The notes beneath the pieces are model-generated. The model did not search any database. It had not been told where the DNA came from and saw only the letters and a list, made by a program, of their open reading frames with translations. Shown in pieces: positions 30,324 through 42,913 of a stretch of DNA of 64,000 bases (position 1 is its first letter; each line of letters opens with the position of its first letter). The translations under genes and the position numbers were made by a program. This stretch comes from Enterobacter ludwigii (lineage in GTDB: Bacteria; Pseudomonadota; Gammaproteobacteria; Enterobacterales; Enterobacteriaceae), in assembly GCA_023023105.1 (NCBI GenBank), contig CP083824.1, positions 992,001-1,056,000 of the forward strand, given 5' to 3'.

Positions 30324-31697
30324 ATGGAAAGCACTAACAAACTTAAACGTGGACTCAGCACGCGCCACATCCGCTTTATGGCGCTGGGCTCCGCTATCGG
30401 TACCGGTCTTTTTTATGGCTCGGCAGATGCCATTAAAATGGCCGGTCCAAGCGTTCTGTTGGCCTACATCATCGGCGGTGTGGCGGCCTATATCATCATG
30501 CGTGCCCTCGGGGAGATGTCGGTTCACAATCCGTCAGCCAGTTCGTTCTCCCGTTACGCGCAGGAAAACTTAGGTCCGCTGGCCGGGTTTATTACCGGCT
30601 GGACCTATTGCTTTGAAATCCTGATTGTGGCGATTGCCGATGTGACCGCGTTTGGTATCTATATGGGGGTCTGGTTCCCGGCGGTACCGCACTGGATTTG
30701 GGTGCTGAGCGTGGTGCTGATCATCTGCGCGGTTAACCTGATGAGCGTGAAAGTCTTCGGTGAACTGGAGTTCTGGTTCTCTTTCTTTAAGGTCGCCACC
30801 ATCATCATCATGATTGTCGCCGGTTTCGGGATCATCATCTGGGGGATTGGTAACGGCGGTCAGCCGACCGGTATCCATAACCTCTGGAGCAACGGCGGCT
30901 TCTTCAGTAATGGCTGGCTCGGCATGGTGATGTCGCTCCAGATGGTGATGTTTGCCTACGGCGGTATTGAGATTATCGGTATCACCGCCGGGGAAGCGAA
31001 AGACCCGGAGAAGTCGATTCCGCGCGCCATCAACTCGGTGCCGATGCGTATTCTGGTGTTCTATGTGGGTACGCTGTTCGTGATCATGTCCATCTACCCG
31101 TGGAACCAGGTGGGCACTAACGGTAGCCCGTTTGTACTGACTTTCCAGCATATGGGCATTGCGTTTGCTGCCAGTATTCTGAACTTTGTCGTGCTGACAG
31201 CGTCGCTTTCCGCGATCAACAGTGACGTCTTTGGCGTGGGGCGTATGCTGCACGGCATGGCGGAGCAGGGCAGTGCGCCAAAGGTATTTGCCAAAACTTC
31301 ACGCCGCGGTACGCCGTGGGTCACCGTGGTGGTGATGACCGTCGCACTGCTGTTCTCGGTTTACCTGAATTACATCATGCCGGAAAACGTCTTCCTGGTG
31401 ATTGCATCGCTGGCGACCTTCGCGACGGTGTGGGTGTGGATTATGATCCTGCTGTCACAGATTGCATTCCGCCGTCGTCTGTCTCCGGATGAGGTGAAAG
31501 CGCTGAAGTTCAAAGTGCCGGGCGGTGTGGCAACGACCGTGGTTGGCCTGCTCTTCCTGGTCTTTATCATCGCCCTGATTGGCTACCACCCGGATACCCG
31601 TATTTCCTTATACGTCGGCTTCGCGTGGATCGTCCTGCTACTGGTTGGCTGGATGTTTAAATGCCGCCGTGACCGTCAGCTGGCGGAAGCACAGTAA
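30324..31697 (+). CDS. proY: Proline-specific permease ProY
   Basis: ProY is an amino acid/polyamine/organocation (APC) family permease thought to carry proline; in Salmonella it is cryptic. The 457-residue protein starts [22 protein letters not shown], with the APC glycine-rich first helix [16 protein letters not shown], and has about 12 membrane segments. Length and order match E. coli proY. The ribosome site is weak (the start is preceded by GGCAAG). It has its own terminator, so it is probably transcribed alone. Confidence 0.95.
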   Translation: MESTNKLKRGLSTRHIRFMALGSAIGTGLFYGSADAIKMAGPSVLLAYIIGGVAAYIIMRALGEMSVHNPSASSFSRYAQENLGPLAGFITGWTYCFEILIVAIADVTAFGIYMGVWFPAVPHWIWVLSVVLIICAVNLMSVKVFGELEFWFSFFKVATIIIMIVAGFGIIIWGIGNGGQPTGIHNLWSNGGFFSNGWLGMVMSLQMVMFAYGGIEIIGITAGEAKDPEKSIPRAINSVPMRILVFYVGTLFVIMSIYPWNQVGTNGSPFVLTFQHMGIAFAASILNFVVLTASLSAINSDVFGVGRMLHGMAEQGSAPKVFAKTSRRGTPWVTVVVMTVALLFSVYLNYIMPENVFLVIASLATFATVWVWIMILLSQIAFRRRLSPDEVKALKFKVPGGVATTVVGLLFLVFIIALIGYHPDTRISLYVGFAWIVLLLVGWMFKCRRDRQLAEAQ

Positions 31698-31702
31698 TGT
31701 TA

Positions 31703-31729
31703 ATGCCCGACGATGTCGGGCATTTTTTC
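31703..31729 (+). terminator. Rho-independent terminator of proY
   Basis: ATGCCCGAC and GTCGGGCAT form a perfect stem around a short loop, followed by TTTTTT. It lies 6 bases past the stop codon. Confidence 0.93.
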
Positions 31730-31828
31730 TCCTCCCCCATCCTCCTCCCCCAATAAACCGCATCATGATGAGCTAACCTTAACCACCCTGTGGCAAGGTG
31801 ACGTCAATTTCATCAAAGGGGATTCGTG

Positions 31829-33646
31829 ATGTTAAACGCCTGGCACCTTCCGGTTGCCCCATTTGTTAAGCAAAACAAAGACAACCTTGTGATTACGCTC
31901 TGGCTGACGGGGGAAAATCAGCCTGAACGCGTGACGCTCCGCGCCGAAATTGATAACGAAGAGACCGCGCTGAAAATGCACAAACAGCGTAGCCAGCCGC
32001 AGCCGGGTATCACAGCCTGGCGGGCAAATATCGACTTGCGCAGCGGGCAGCCACGCCGGCGCTACAGTTTCAAACTGCTGTGGAACAACCGTCAGCTGTG
32101 GTTTACCCCGCAGGGGTTTAGCCGTTTCCCTCCGGCCCGTCTTGAGCAGTTTGCCGTTGATTACCCGGATAACGGACCGCAATGGGTTAACGATCAGGTC
32201 TTTTACCAGATTTTCCCGGACCGCTTTGCCCGCAGTGAAAAACGCACTGCTGACCAGGATAAGATCTATCACCACCATGCCGCGGGCCATGACATTATCC
32301 TGAAAGCGTGGGATGAACCACTAACCGCGCAGGCGGGCGGTTCGACGTTCTACGGCGGCGATCTCGACGGTATCAGCGAAAAGTTGCCGTACCTGAAAAA
32401 GCTCGGCGTGACGGCGCTGTATCTCAACCCGGTGTTTAAAGCTCCGAGCGTACACAAATACGATACCGAAGATTATCGCCACGTTGACGCGCAGTTTGGC
32501 GGCGATGAGGCGTTATTGCGCCTGCGGCAGAACACCAGAAATGAAGGCATGCGCCTGATTCTGGACGGTGTGTTTAACCACAGCGGAGATTCACACGCGT
32601 GGTTTGACCGTCATAATCAGTCGATGAGCGGAGCATGCCATAACCCGGATTCACCGCAGAGAAGCTGGTATAGCTTTAATGAGGAGGGACGAGCGCTGGA
32701 CTGGCTGGGTTATCCGAGCCTGCCAAAGCTGGATTTCCAGTCTCCTTCTCTGATCGATGAAATCTACGGCGGTGAAGACAGCATTGTGCGCCACTGGCTG
32801 AAAGCACCGTGGAATATGGATGGCTGGCGCCTGGATGTGGTGCACATGCTGGGCGAAGCGGGCGGGGCGCGGAACAATATTCAACACGTCACGGGTATTA
32901 CCCGCTCGGCAAAAGTGGCTCAGCCAGAGGCATTTGTATTTGGCGAACATTTTGGCGATGCGCGCCAGTGGCTGCAGGCCGATGCGGAAGATGCGGCGAT
33001 GAACTATCGTGGCTTTACCTTCCCGCTGTGGGGATTCCTCGCGAATACCGATATCTCCTACGATCCGAATCACATTGATGCCGAAACCTGTATGGCGTGG
33101 ATGGATAATTACCGCGCTGGTCTGTCGCATCAGCAGCAACTGAGAATGTTTAATCAGCTGGATAGCCACGATACGGCGCGCTTTAAATCCCTGCTTGGCA
33201 AGGATGTGGCGCGTCTGCCGCTGGCGGTCACCTGGCTCTTCACATGGCCAGGCGTACCCTGTATTTACTACGGTGATGAAGTAGGGTTGGACGGTAACAA
33301 TGATCCCTTCTGCCGCAAAACCTTCCCGTGGCAGCCAGCGAAACAGGACAAGGTGCTGTTCAGCCTTTATCAGCGGTTGGCGAAGTTACGTAAACAGCAC
33401 CAGGCATTACGCTATGGCGGATGCCAGGTGCTGTACGCCCACAACAACGTGGTGGTGTTTGTCCGTGTTTATAACCAGCAGCGCGTGCTGGTGGCGATTA
33501 ACCGGGGTGAGGCCTGTGAAGTGGTGCTGGATGACTCCCCATTGCTGCACGTGAAGGCGTGGCAATGTAAGGAGGGTAAAGGGACTCTTCAGGAAGGCAT
33601 ACTCTCATTACCTGCAATTTCTGCTTCCATCTGGTTCGGTAATTAA
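31829..33646 (+). CDS. malZ: Maltodextrin glucosidase MalZ
   Basis: MalZ is a cytosolic GH13 enzyme that removes glucose from the reducing end of short maltodextrins. The 605-residue protein has an N-terminal beta domain and a catalytic barrel with the usual regions: DGVFNHSGD, the nucleophile aspartate in GWRLDVVHM, the acid/base glutamate in FGEHFG, and [11 protein letters not shown]. coli MalZ has about 605 residues. The ATG at 31829 with AAGGGGA upstream is preferred to the GTG just before it. I see no clear MalT box set in the short upstream region. Confidence 0.96.
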   Translation: MLNAWHLPVAPFVKQNKDNLVITLWLTGENQPERVTLRAEIDNEETALKMHKQRSQPQPGITAWRANIDLRSGQPRRRYSFKLLWNNRQLWFTPQGFSRFPPARLEQFAVDYPDNGPQWVNDQVFYQIFPDRFARSEKRTADQDKIYHHHAAGHDIILKAWDEPLTAQAGGSTFYGGDLDGISEKLPYLKKLGVTALYLNPVFKAPSVHKYDTEDYRHVDAQFGGDEALLRLRQNTRNEGMRLILDGVFNHSGDSHAWFDRHNQSMSGACHNPDSPQRSWYSFNEEGRALDWLGYPSLPKLDFQSPSLIDEIYGGEDSIVRHWLKAPWNMDGWRLDVVHMLGEAGGARNNIQHVTGITRSAKVAQPEAFVFGEHFGDARQWLQADAEDAAMNYRGFTFPLWGFLANTDISYDPNHIDAETCMAWMDNYRAGLSHQQQLRMFNQLDSHDTARFKSLLGKDVARLPLAVTWLFTWPGVPCIYYGDEVGLDGNNDPFCRKTFPWQPAKQDKVLFSLYQRLAKLRKQHQALRYGGCQVLYAHNNVVVFVRVYNQQRVLVAINRGEACEVVLDDSPLLHVKAWQCKEGKGTLQEGILSLPAISASIWFGN

Positions 33647-33653
33647 TCTCTGT

Positions 33654-33682
33654 CTGCAACCGGTACGGTGTACGGGTTGCAG
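33654..33682 (+). terminator. Weak hairpin after malZ
   Basis: CTGCAACC at 33654-33661 pairs with GGTTGCAG at 33675-33682 around a 13-base loop. Only AATATTTCCC follows, not a clean T run, so this is at best a weak terminator. Confidence 0.4.
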
Positions 33683-33846
33683 AATATTTCCCTGTGTTGT
33701 TCGGTTTTATTCAACAGAGGGGACAAATATCTTTACTATTCGCTCAGTCAATTCTCGCTATACTCAATTTGCTTTATCAGTCAGGGCCCTTTCTCATATA
33801 GCACACCGAATGTTTACTTTTAACCCATTGTTTAAAAGGTACTTTT

Positions 33847-34488
33847 ATGTCTATTCGTGAACTGATTGACCCATCCAATTCCGCACTGATTTTTATCGAT
33901 CACCAACCGCAAATGTCCTTTGGTGTCGCTAATATTGACCGTCAATTGCTGAAGAATAATACGGTAGCACTGGCGAAAGCCGGCAAAATTTTTGATGTTC
34001 CTGTTATCTACACGTCGGTCGAAACGAAAAGCTTCAGCGGCTATATCTGGCCAGAATTGCTGGCGGTTCATCCGGATGTCAAACCCATTGAACGTACCTC
34101 GATGAACTCCTGGGAAGACGATGCGTTTGTTGCGGCAGTTAAAGCAACGGGCCGTAAGAAACTTATCATCTCAGCCCTGTGGACCGAGGTTTGCCTGACT
34201 TTCCCGGCGCTGATGGCGCTCGACGAAGGCTTCGAAGTGTACGTGGTAACCGATACGTCCGGCGGTACATCCGTTGATGCGCACGAACGAGCGATTGACC
34301 GTATGGTTCAGGCCGGGGCCGTACCGGTGACCTGGCAGCAGGTGCTGCTTGAGTACCAGCGCGACTGGTCACGCAAAGGCACTTACGACGCGGTAATGGA
34401 CCTGGTTCGCGAGCACAGCGGGGCTTATGGCATGGGCGTTGATTATGCCTACACCCTCGTTCATGGCGCGCCAGAACGTAAAGCGTAA
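33847..34488 (+). CDS. YcaC-like isochorismatase-fold hydrolase
   Basis: The 213-residue product carries D19 in LIFIDHQPQMSF and the nucleophile C116 in ALWTEVCLTFPA, the same context as the cysteine of E. coli YcaC. The position where many relatives have lysine appears as R83 in the phrase IERTSMNSW. YcaC relatives are octameric hydrolases of unknown substrate. It is the first gene of a three-gene set running to 36972, with 48 bases to the next gene. The set has no counterpart at this place in E. coli, where malZ is followed by acpH. The natural substrate cannot be told. Confidence 0.88.
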   Translation: MSIRELIDPSNSALIFIDHQPQMSFGVANIDRQLLKNNTVALAKAGKIFDVPVIYTSVETKSFSGYIWPELLAVHPDVKPIERTSMNSWEDDAFVAAVKATGRKKLIISALWTEVCLTFPALMALDEGFEVYVVTDTSGGTSVDAHERAIDRMVQAGAVPVTWQQVLLEYQRDWSRKGTYDAVMDLVREHSGAYGMGVDYAYTLVHGAPERKA

Positions 34489-34536
34489 ACCTTTCAGGGC
34501 GGGGTTCTCCCGCCCATCAATGACCAGGGAGCTTTT

Positions 34537-35082
34537 ATGGCGCAAACATCACATGTGACGCTGGTGATTACTCACACGTTACTTCCGGGACAGGCTGAGC
34601 ACTACGAACAGTGGCTTGGCAGGATCATGCCCGTCGCGGCGGAATTTCCCGGCCATCTGGGCGCGAATGTGATCCGCCCGTCCGAAGGGCAAAACCTGTG
34701 GACGGTGATCATCCGCTTCGACACGCTTGAACACCTCTATGAGTGGACTCAGTCCGATACCCGTAATGGCCTGGTGAAAGAGATTGAACCGCTGCTGGCG
34801 GAAGGCGACAAAACCGAAGTGCGTACGGAACCTGCGTTCTGGTTTACGCCACCGGAGACACACGTACGTAAGCCAAAACAGTGGAAACAGTTTCTGATCA
34901 CGCTCCTGGTGATCTTTCCCAGCACCAATCTGGTACCACAAGTGACTGGCGCGCTGCTTCCTGGCCTGAAAGGCTCATTGCTGCTGCATTTGATTAACGA
35001 TGCCTGTGTGGTCGCGCTGGTGGTCTGGCTGTGGATGCCCATCGTGACCCGTCTGTTTGCCGGATGGCTAAAAAAAGCCTGA
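34537..35082 (+). CDS. ABM-domain (antibiotic biosynthesis monooxygenase-like) protein with C-terminal membrane segments
   Basis: The 181-residue protein has an N-terminal dimeric alpha/beta barrel of the ABM type (about residues 6-100), with the strand VTLVITHTLLPGQAEHYEQWL and the phrase LWTVIIRFDTLEHLYEWTQS. The C-terminal third holds two hydrophobic segments, FLITLLVIFPSTNLVPQV and ACVVALVVWLWMPIVTRLF, followed by a basic end. This suggests a soluble ABM domain tethered to the inner membrane. Function is unknown; small ABM proteins act on quinones or heme, or only bind. GGGAGC precedes the ATG, and the amidohydrolase gene starts 22 bases after the stop, so the two are probably co-expressed. 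Confidence 0.82.
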   Translation: MAQTSHVTLVITHTLLPGQAEHYEQWLGRIMPVAAEFPGHLGANVIRPSEGQNLWTVIIRFDTLEHLYEWTQSDTRNGLVKEIEPLLAEGDKTEVRTEPAFWFTPPETHVRKPKQWKQFLITLLVIFPSTNLVPQVTGALLPGLKGSLLLHLINDACVVALVVWLWMPIVTRLFAGWLKKA

Positions 35083-35103
35083 TTCGGCCGAAAGGAGTAC
35101 GTT

Positions 35104-36972
35104 ATGTCTCAAACTGCCACACTGATCTTAACTAAGGGTAAGATCCATACACTCGATCGTGAGAATCCGCTTACCGAGGCGGTAGCGATCGCCAACGGCA
35201 AGATCCTTGCTACGGGTAATCACGATCGCATCATGAGTTATGCGACGCAGGGAACGCAGATCGTCGATTTACAGGGAAGCACGGTAATCCCCGGCCTGAA
35301 CGATTCTCACCTGCACCTGATCCGCGGCGGGCTCAATTACAACCTGGAGCTGCGCTGGGAAGGTGTTCCTTCACTGGCGGATGCGTTGCGCATGCTTAAA
35401 GTTCAGGCCGACCGCACGCCGTCACCACAGTGGGTGCGTGTTGTCGGCGGCTGGAGCGAGTTTCAGTTTGCTGAACGTCGAATGCCGACCATCGAAGAAC
35501 TCAATGAGGCGGCACCGGACACCCCGGTATTTGTGCTGCATCTCTACGATCGCGCGTTGCTCAACCGTGCGGCGTTGAAAGCTGTCGGGTATACCAAAGA
35601 GACCCCGAACCCGCCGGGCGGCGAGATTGTGCGCGATAACAACGGTAACCCGACCGGGATGCTGATCGCCAAACCTAATGCGATGATCCTCTACGCCACC
35701 CTGGCGAAAGGGCCGAAACTGCCCATTGAGCAGCAGGTGAACTCTACGCGCCAGTTTATGCGCGAGCTGAACCGCCTGGGGTTGACCAGCGCAATTGATG
35801 CAGGGGGCGGTTTCCAGAACTACCCGGAAGATTACGAGGTCATTGCTGAGCTGCACGCCAAAGCGCAGATGACTGTGCGCATTGCTTACAACCTCTTTAC
35901 CCAGCGCCCGAAACAGGAACTGGACGATTTTGAGCGCTGGACCGATATGCTCAAACCGGGTCAGGGAACGGATTTCTATCGCGCGAACGGAGCCGGTGAG
36001 ATGCTGGTCTTCTCGGCGGCGGATTTCGAGGATTTCCTTCAGCCGCGTCCGGATCTGCCGGAAGGAATGGAAGACGAACTGGAGCGTGTGGTGCGTCATC
36101 TGGTGGAAAACCGCTGGCCGTTCCGCCTGCACGCGACTTACGACGAATCCATCAGTCGGATGCTGGATGTGTTCGAGAAAGTGAACCGCGATATCCCGTT
36201 CAACGGGCTGCACTGGTTCTTCGACCATGCAGAAACCATTACCGAGCGAAATATTGAACGCGTTAAGGCGTTGGGCGGTGGGATTGCGGTCCAGCACCGC
36301 ATGGCATTCCAGGGCGAGTACTTTGTCGACCGCTATGGCAAAGAGGCGGTGAAGCATACGCCGCCGGTAGCGAAAATGCTGGAACTGGATGTGCCGGTGG
36401 GGTTAGGAACGGACGCGACCCGCGTGGCGAGCTATAACCCTTGGACGGCGCTCTACTGGCTGGTATCCGGGCGTACCGTGGGTGGGCTCGCGATGTATGA
36501 CGACAATAACCGTCTGCCGCGTGACGTTGCCCTTGAGCTGTGGACGGCAGGCAGTGCGTGGTTTTCCAGCGAGCAGGGTAAAAAAGGTCGCCTGGTCGAA
36601 GGGCAACTGGCGGACCTGGTGGTGCTGTCGAAAGACTACTTCAGCGTGCCGGAAGAGGAGATCAAAGGTATTGAATCGGTACTGACCGTGGTGGATGGCA
36701 AGGTGGTGTATGCCGCCGGACATTTCAGCCCACTGTCGCCACCGCCAATTCCGGTTGTGCCAGAGTGGTCGCCGGTGGTGAAGGTACCCGGACATTATCG
36801 CTCCGCACCGCCAGCCGCCAGTAAAGTGGGCGCGGTGGTACAGATGCACCAGTGCATCGGGAGTTGTGGCGTGCATGGGCACGCGCACGGTATCGCGCGC
36901 CATTCGGATATTCCTGTCTCCGATGAACAGGCATTCTGGGGCGTGTTAGGGTGTTCGTGCTTCGCGTTCTAA
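35104..36972 (+). CDS. Amidohydrolase-family enzyme with a Cys/His-rich C-terminal tail
   Basis: The 622-residue protein belongs to the YtcJ-like (amidohydrolase 3) group. The N-terminal composite domain leads into the metal-binding HLH (H69, H71, in the phrase LNDSHLHL). Later motifs are RLHATYDES, WFFDHAET and the aspartate in GLGTDATR. The catalytic part ends near residue 540. After a proline-rich linker the last 45 or so residues hold an unusual tail, with MHQCIGSCGVHGHAHG and then LGCSCFAF at the very end. This gives four cysteines and several histidines that could bind a metal. There is no signal peptide. AAAGGAG precedes the ATG. The substrate is not known. Confidence 0.87.
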   Translation: MSQTATLILTKGKIHTLDRENPLTEAVAIANGKILATGNHDRIMSYATQGTQIVDLQGSTVIPGLNDSHLHLIRGGLNYNLELRWEGVPSLADALRMLKVQADRTPSPQWVRVVGGWSEFQFAERRMPTIEELNEAAPDTPVFVLHLYDRALLNRAALKAVGYTKETPNPPGGEIVRDNNGNPTGMLIAKPNAMILYATLAKGPKLPIEQQVNSTRQFMRELNRLGLTSAIDAGGGFQNYPEDYEVIAELHAKAQMTVRIAYNLFTQRPKQELDDFERWTDMLKPGQGTDFYRANGAGEMLVFSAADFEDFLQPRPDLPEGMEDELERVVRHLVENRWPFRLHATYDESISRMLDVFEKVNRDIPFNGLHWFFDHAETITERNIERVKALGGGIAVQHRMAFQGEYFVDRYGKEAVKHTPPVAKMLELDVPVGLGTDATRVASYNPWTALYWLVSGRTVGGLAMYDDNNRLPRDVALELWTAGSAWFSSEQGKKGRLVEGQLADLVVLSKDYFSVPEEEIKGIESVLTVVDGKVVYAAGHFSPLSPPPIPVVPEWSPVVKVPGHYRSAPPAASKVGAVVQMHQCIGSCGVHGHAHGIARHSDIPVSDEQAFWGVLGCSCFAF

Positions 36973-36975
36973 AAC

Positions 36976-37002
36976 AAAAGGCCCGCATAAGCGGGCCTTT
37001 TT
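36976..37002. terminator. Bidirectional rho-independent terminator between the accessory operon and the peroxiredoxin gene
   Basis: AAAAGGCCCGC and GCGGGCCTTTT form a near-perfect stem around ATAA, with A and T runs on both sides. It lies between two convergent genes and can serve both. Confidence 0.93.
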
Positions 37003-37017
37003 CGTAAACCGTGCCGA

Positions 37018-37620
37018 TTACAGGCTGGATACGTTCTCAGACAGGTATTTCGCTACGCCGTCTGGAGAGGCAGCCATACCTTCTTTACCTTTTTCCCACT
37101 GAGCCGGGCATACTTCACCGTGCTCTTCGTGGAACTGCAGCGCGTCAACCATACGCAGCATTTCGTCGATGTTACGACCCAGTGGCAGATCGTTCACAAC
37201 CTGGTGACGCACGATGCCGTTTGCGTCGATCAGGAAAGAACCACGCAGTGCAACGCCAGCGTCCGGATGTTCGATACCGTAAGCCTGCTGGATTTCGCGT
37301 TTGATGTCCGCAACCATTGCGTATTTCACCGCACCGATGCCGCCTTTGTCGACAGGGGTGTTACGCCATGCGTTGTGTACAAATTCAGAGTCGAAGGAGA
37401 CGCCAACAACTTCTACGCCACGCTTCTGGAATTCTTCGTAACGTTTGTCGAACGCGATCAGCTCAGATGGGCAAACGAAAGTGAAGTCCATTGGCCAGAA
37501 GAACAGAACGGTCGCTTTACCGTTGGTGTGCTGTTTGAAGTTGAAGTTTTCAACGATTTCACCGTTGCCCAGAACTGCTGCAGCTGTAAAATCCGGAGCC
37601 GGACGAGTTACCAGAACCAT
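37018..37620 (-). CDS. tsaA: Typical 2-Cys peroxiredoxin (TsaA/AhpC-like)
   Basis: This cytosolic thiol peroxidase reduces hydrogen peroxide and organic peroxides. The 200-residue protein has the peroxidatic C50 in FTFVCPSE and the resolving C171 in GEVCPAQW. It carries a KGGIG motif and a C-terminal tail KYLSENVSSL, features associated with Prx1-type enzymes that are sensitive to overoxidation. E. coli K-12 lacks a gene here, but Salmonella has tsaA between malZ and acpH, which fits. CAGGAG lies 7 bases before the ATG. It is distinct from the AhpC of the ahpCF pair. Confidence 0.9.
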   Translation of the reverse strand: MVLVTRPAPDFTAAAVLGNGEIVENFNFKQHTNGKATVLFFWPMDFTFVCPSELIAFDKRYEEFQKRGVEVVGVSFDSEFVHNAWRNTPVDKGGIGAVKYAMVADIKREIQQAYGIEHPDAGVALRGSFLIDANGIVRHQVVNDLPLGRNIDEMLRMVDALQFHEEHGEVCPAQWEKGKEGMAASPDGVAKYLSENVSSL

Positions 37621-37747
37621 ATGATTCTCCTGTAGATACTAAGGTTATTTGGAACGCAACGCGAGCCAGTATAGAGAGTGTTCCAGGATAAGACAAAGAG
37701 GTGGTGACAATCGTTCCGCCAGCTTTTACCTATCAATGCGAATTCTG

Positions 37748-38329
37748 TCAGAGCTGTTTGCTTTTCGCCTGCGCCATCATGCGCGGATAGAATTGCCAGA
37801 ATCGGGTCTCCAGCGCATCGTAATGTTCATCCAGGTCATACCAGGAGTCGCGCAGCGCATCCAGGCGCGGTCGGCGACTGGCCATCCCATTTAACACATT
37901 CTGAATGAAATCCATCTCGCGATAGCGCTCCAGCCAGCGTTCTGACCACAGGTAGTTATTCAGATTCACAAAGCGCGGCGGCGAGTCGGGCAAAATGATT
38001 GACACCTGCTGGTGGGCATAGCGCACAAAATCCGTTAATGGCAACTCCGGCGAGAGTTGTGCCCAGTGGCGCGACAGGAAATGATCCCACATCACATCAA
38101 GCGTGATCGGCGCTACCCGGCGCGTTTCGGGGCGAAACCACGCTTTGGCTTCCGTCACTTCCGGCAAGTTATCTGTCAGCACGTCGATACGGCGATGCAT
38201 AAAAATACCGTCAACGATCTCAGGGGAATAGTTCTCAGCGGGGTTACCGCGTACGAAATCGGCCAGCAAATTACCGGAAAGGGAGCTGTCAGCGAGGTGC
38301 GCGAGATGCAGGTGAGCGAGAAAATTCAT
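37748..38329 (-). CDS. acpH: Acyl carrier protein phosphodiesterase AcpH
   Basis: AcpH removes the 4'-phosphopantetheine arm from acyl carrier protein. The 193-residue product starts [26 protein letters not shown] and matches E. coli AcpH (YajB) in length. Conserved HD-like acidic and histidine residues occur in [13 protein letters not shown] and [13 protein letters not shown], consistent with its metal-dependent activity. The frame opens at 38368, but the start at 38329 is the family one. The gene is divergent from queA, 92 bases away. Confidence 0.94.
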   Translation of the reverse strand: MNFLAHLHLAHLADSSLSGNLLADFVRGNPAENYSPEIVDGIFMHRRIDVLTDNLPEVTEAKAWFRPETRRVAPITLDVMWDHFLSRHWAQLSPELPLTDFVRYAHQQVSIILPDSPPRFVNLNNYLWSERWLERYREMDFIQNVLNGMASRRPRLDALRDSWYDLDEHYDALETRFWQFYPRMMAQAKSKQL

Positions 38330-38421
38330 GCGTTTTATTTGTCCGGGGGTGGCTAGTTGTTGCAGCAAAAGGGTGTGAGCACTAGACTATGCCGCCTGTT
38401 TTTAAGTCACGAGTATACGTC

Positions 38422-40673
<2,252 letters not shown>

Positions 40674-40695
40674 TTTTAATAATGAGGGAATTTGA

Positions 40696-41028
40696 ATGAG
40701 CTTTTTTATTTCTGATGCGGTAGCGGCAACAGGTGCTCCGGCGCAGGGCAGCCCGATGTCTCTGATTCTGATGCTGGTTGTGTTCGGTCTGATCTTCTAC
40801 TTCATGATCCTGCGCCCACAGCAAAAGCGTACCAAAGAGCACAAAAAGCTGATGGACTCCATCGCGAAAGGCGATGAAGTGCTGACCAACGGTGGTCTGG
40901 TTGGTCGCGTAACCAAAGTGGCTGAAAGCGGCTACATTGCTATCGCGCTGAACGACACCACTGAAGTGGTTATCAAACGTGACTTCGTAGCTGCCGTTCT
41001 GCCGAAAGGCACTATGAAGGCGCTGTAA
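40696..41028 (+). CDS. yajC: Sec translocon accessory subunit YajC
   Basis: YajC is a small inner-membrane partner of the SecDF complex. The 110-residue protein has a single membrane helix (SLILMLVVFGLIFYFMIL, about residues 18-35) and a basic cytosolic domain (RPQQKRTKEHKKLMDSI). Length and sequence are close to E. coli. TGAGGGA lies before the ATG. It is 27 bases ahead of secD in the same cluster. Confidence 0.97.
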   Translation: MSFFISDAVAATGAPAQGSPMSLILMLVVFGLIFYFMILRPQQKRTKEHKKLMDSIAKGDEVLTNGGLVGRVTKVAESGYIAIALNDTTEVVIKRDFVAAVLPKGTMKAL

Positions 41029-41055
41029 TCCCAACTTTTCCCAAAGGGAACTGCC

Positions 41056-42903
41056 GTGTTAAACCGTTATCCTTTGTGGAAGTACATCATGCTGGTCGTC
41101 GTGATTCTCGTCGGCCTGCTGTACGCGCTTCCCAACCTGTATGGTGAGGATCCGGCTGTTCAAATCACTGGCGCGCGCGGTGTCGCCGCCAGTGAGCAAA
41201 CGCTGATCCAGGTCCAGAAAACGTTACAAGAAGAAAAAATTACCGCTAAGTCTGTGGCTCTGGAAGAGGGTGCAATTCTTGCTCGCTTCGACACCACCGA
41301 CACGCAGCTCCGCGCCCGTGAAGCGCTGATGGGCGTGCTGGGTGATAAATATGTCGTGGCGCTTAACCTTGCTCCTGCAACCCCTCGTTGGCTGGCTGCA
41401 CTGAACGCAGAGCCAATGAAACTCGGTCTTGACCTGCGTGGTGGCGTTCACTTCCTGATGGAAGTGGATATGGATACCGCGCTGGGCAAACTGCAGGAAC
41501 AGAATATCGACAGCCTGCGTAGCGATCTGCGTGAAAAAGGCATCGCGTACACTACCGTACGTAAAGAAGATAACTACGGTATGAGCATCACGTTCCGCGA
41601 CAGCGCGGCGCGCGATCAGGCTGTAACTTATCTGTCTCAGCGTCACCGCGATCTGGTGATCACCTCTTCAGGCAGCAACCAGCTGCGCGCGGTGATGACC
41701 GATGCGCGTCTGAGTGAAGCGCGTGAATACGCCGTTCAGCAGAACATTAACATTCTGCGTAACCGTGTAAACCAACTGGGTGTGGCTGAGCCTCTGGTAC
41801 AGCGCCAGGGTGCTGACCGTATCGTGGTCGAACTGCCAGGTATCCAGGATACCGCACGTGCGAAAGAGATTCTGGGTGCGACCGCAACGCTCGAATTCCG
41901 TCTGGTTAACTCCAACGTTGATCAGTCCGCTGCCGCAGCAGGCCGTATTCCGGGTGACTCCGAAGTGAAACAGACCCGCGAAGGTCAGCCTGTTGTGCTG
42001 TACAAACGCGTGATCCTGACCGGTGACCACATCACTGACTCCACTTCCAGCCAGGACGAATACAACCAGCCGCAGGTTAACATCTCGCTGGATAGCGCGG
42101 GTGGTAACATCATGTCTAACTTCACCAAGGACAACATCGGTAAACCGATGGCGACCCTGTTCGTGGAGTACAAAGACAGCGGTAAGAAAGATGCCAATGG
42201 CCGTGCAGTGCTGGTGAAAGAGGAAGAGGTGATTAACATCGCCAATATCCAGTCTCGTCTGGGTAACAGCTTCCGTATTACCGGTATCAGCAACCCGAAC
42301 GAAGCGCGTCAGCTCTCTCTGCTGCTGCGTGCCGGTGCGCTGATTGCACCAATTCAGATTGTTGAAGAACGTACCATTGGTCCTACTCTGGGTATGCAAA
42401 ACATCCAGCAGGGTCTGGAAGCGTGTCTGGCCGGTCTGGTGGTCTCTATCCTGTTCATGATCTTCTTCTATAAGAAGTTTGGTCTTATTGCGACGTCCGC
42501 GCTGCTGGCTAACCTGGTGCTGATCATCGGCATCATGTCCCTGCTGCCGGGTGCGACGCTGACCATGCCGGGTATTGCGGGTATCGTTCTGACCCTTGCG
42601 GTGGCGGTCGACGCCAACGTACTGATCAACGAACGTATCAAAGAAGAGTTGAGCAACGGTCGCTCTGTGCAGCAGGCGATTGAAGAAGGCTATAAAGGCG
42701 CGTTCAGCTCCATCTTCGATGCGAACGTAACAACACTGATTAAGGTTCTTATCCTGTATGCAGTGGGTACTGGCGCGATCAAAGGCTTTGCGATTACTAC
42801 CGGTATCGGTGTTGCAACGTCGATGTTTACCGCTATTGTCGGCACCCGTGCCATCGTGAACCTGCTGTACGGCGGCAAGCGCGTCAAAAAGCTGTCTATC
42901 TGA
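41056..42903 (+). CDS. secD: Protein translocase subunit SecD
   Basis: SecD works with SecF to pull exported proteins through SecYEG from the periplasmic side, using the proton gradient. The 615-residue protein has one N-terminal helix, a large periplasmic P1 domain (with [18 protein letters not shown]), and five C-terminal helices including [17 protein letters not shown], whose aspartate is needed for proton movement. The length equals that of E. coli. The start is a GTG at 41056 with AAAGGGAA upstream. secF starts 11 bases after the stop. Confidence 0.98.
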   Translation: MLNRYPLWKYIMLVVVILVGLLYALPNLYGEDPAVQITGARGVAASEQTLIQVQKTLQEEKITAKSVALEEGAILARFDTTDTQLRAREALMGVLGDKYVVALNLAPATPRWLAALNAEPMKLGLDLRGGVHFLMEVDMDTALGKLQEQNIDSLRSDLREKGIAYTTVRKEDNYGMSITFRDSAARDQAVTYLSQRHRDLVITSSGSNQLRAVMTDARLSEAREYAVQQNINILRNRVNQLGVAEPLVQRQGADRIVVELPGIQDTARAKEILGATATLEFRLVNSNVDQSAAAAGRIPGDSEVKQTREGQPVVLYKRVILTGDHITDSTSSQDEYNQPQVNISLDSAGGNIMSNFTKDNIGKPMATLFVEYKDSGKKDANGRAVLVKEEEVINIANIQSRLGNSFRITGISNPNEARQLSLLLRAGALIAPIQIVEERTIGPTLGMQNIQQGLEACLAGLVVSILFMIFFYKKFGLIATSALLANLVLIIGIMSLLPGATLTMPGIAGIVLTLAVAVDANVLINERIKEELSNGRSVQQAIEEGYKGAFSSIFDANVTTLIKVLILYAVGTGAIKGFAITTGIGVATSMFTAIVGTRAIVNLLYGGKRVKKLSI

Positions 42904-42913
42904 GGAGTGCGTT

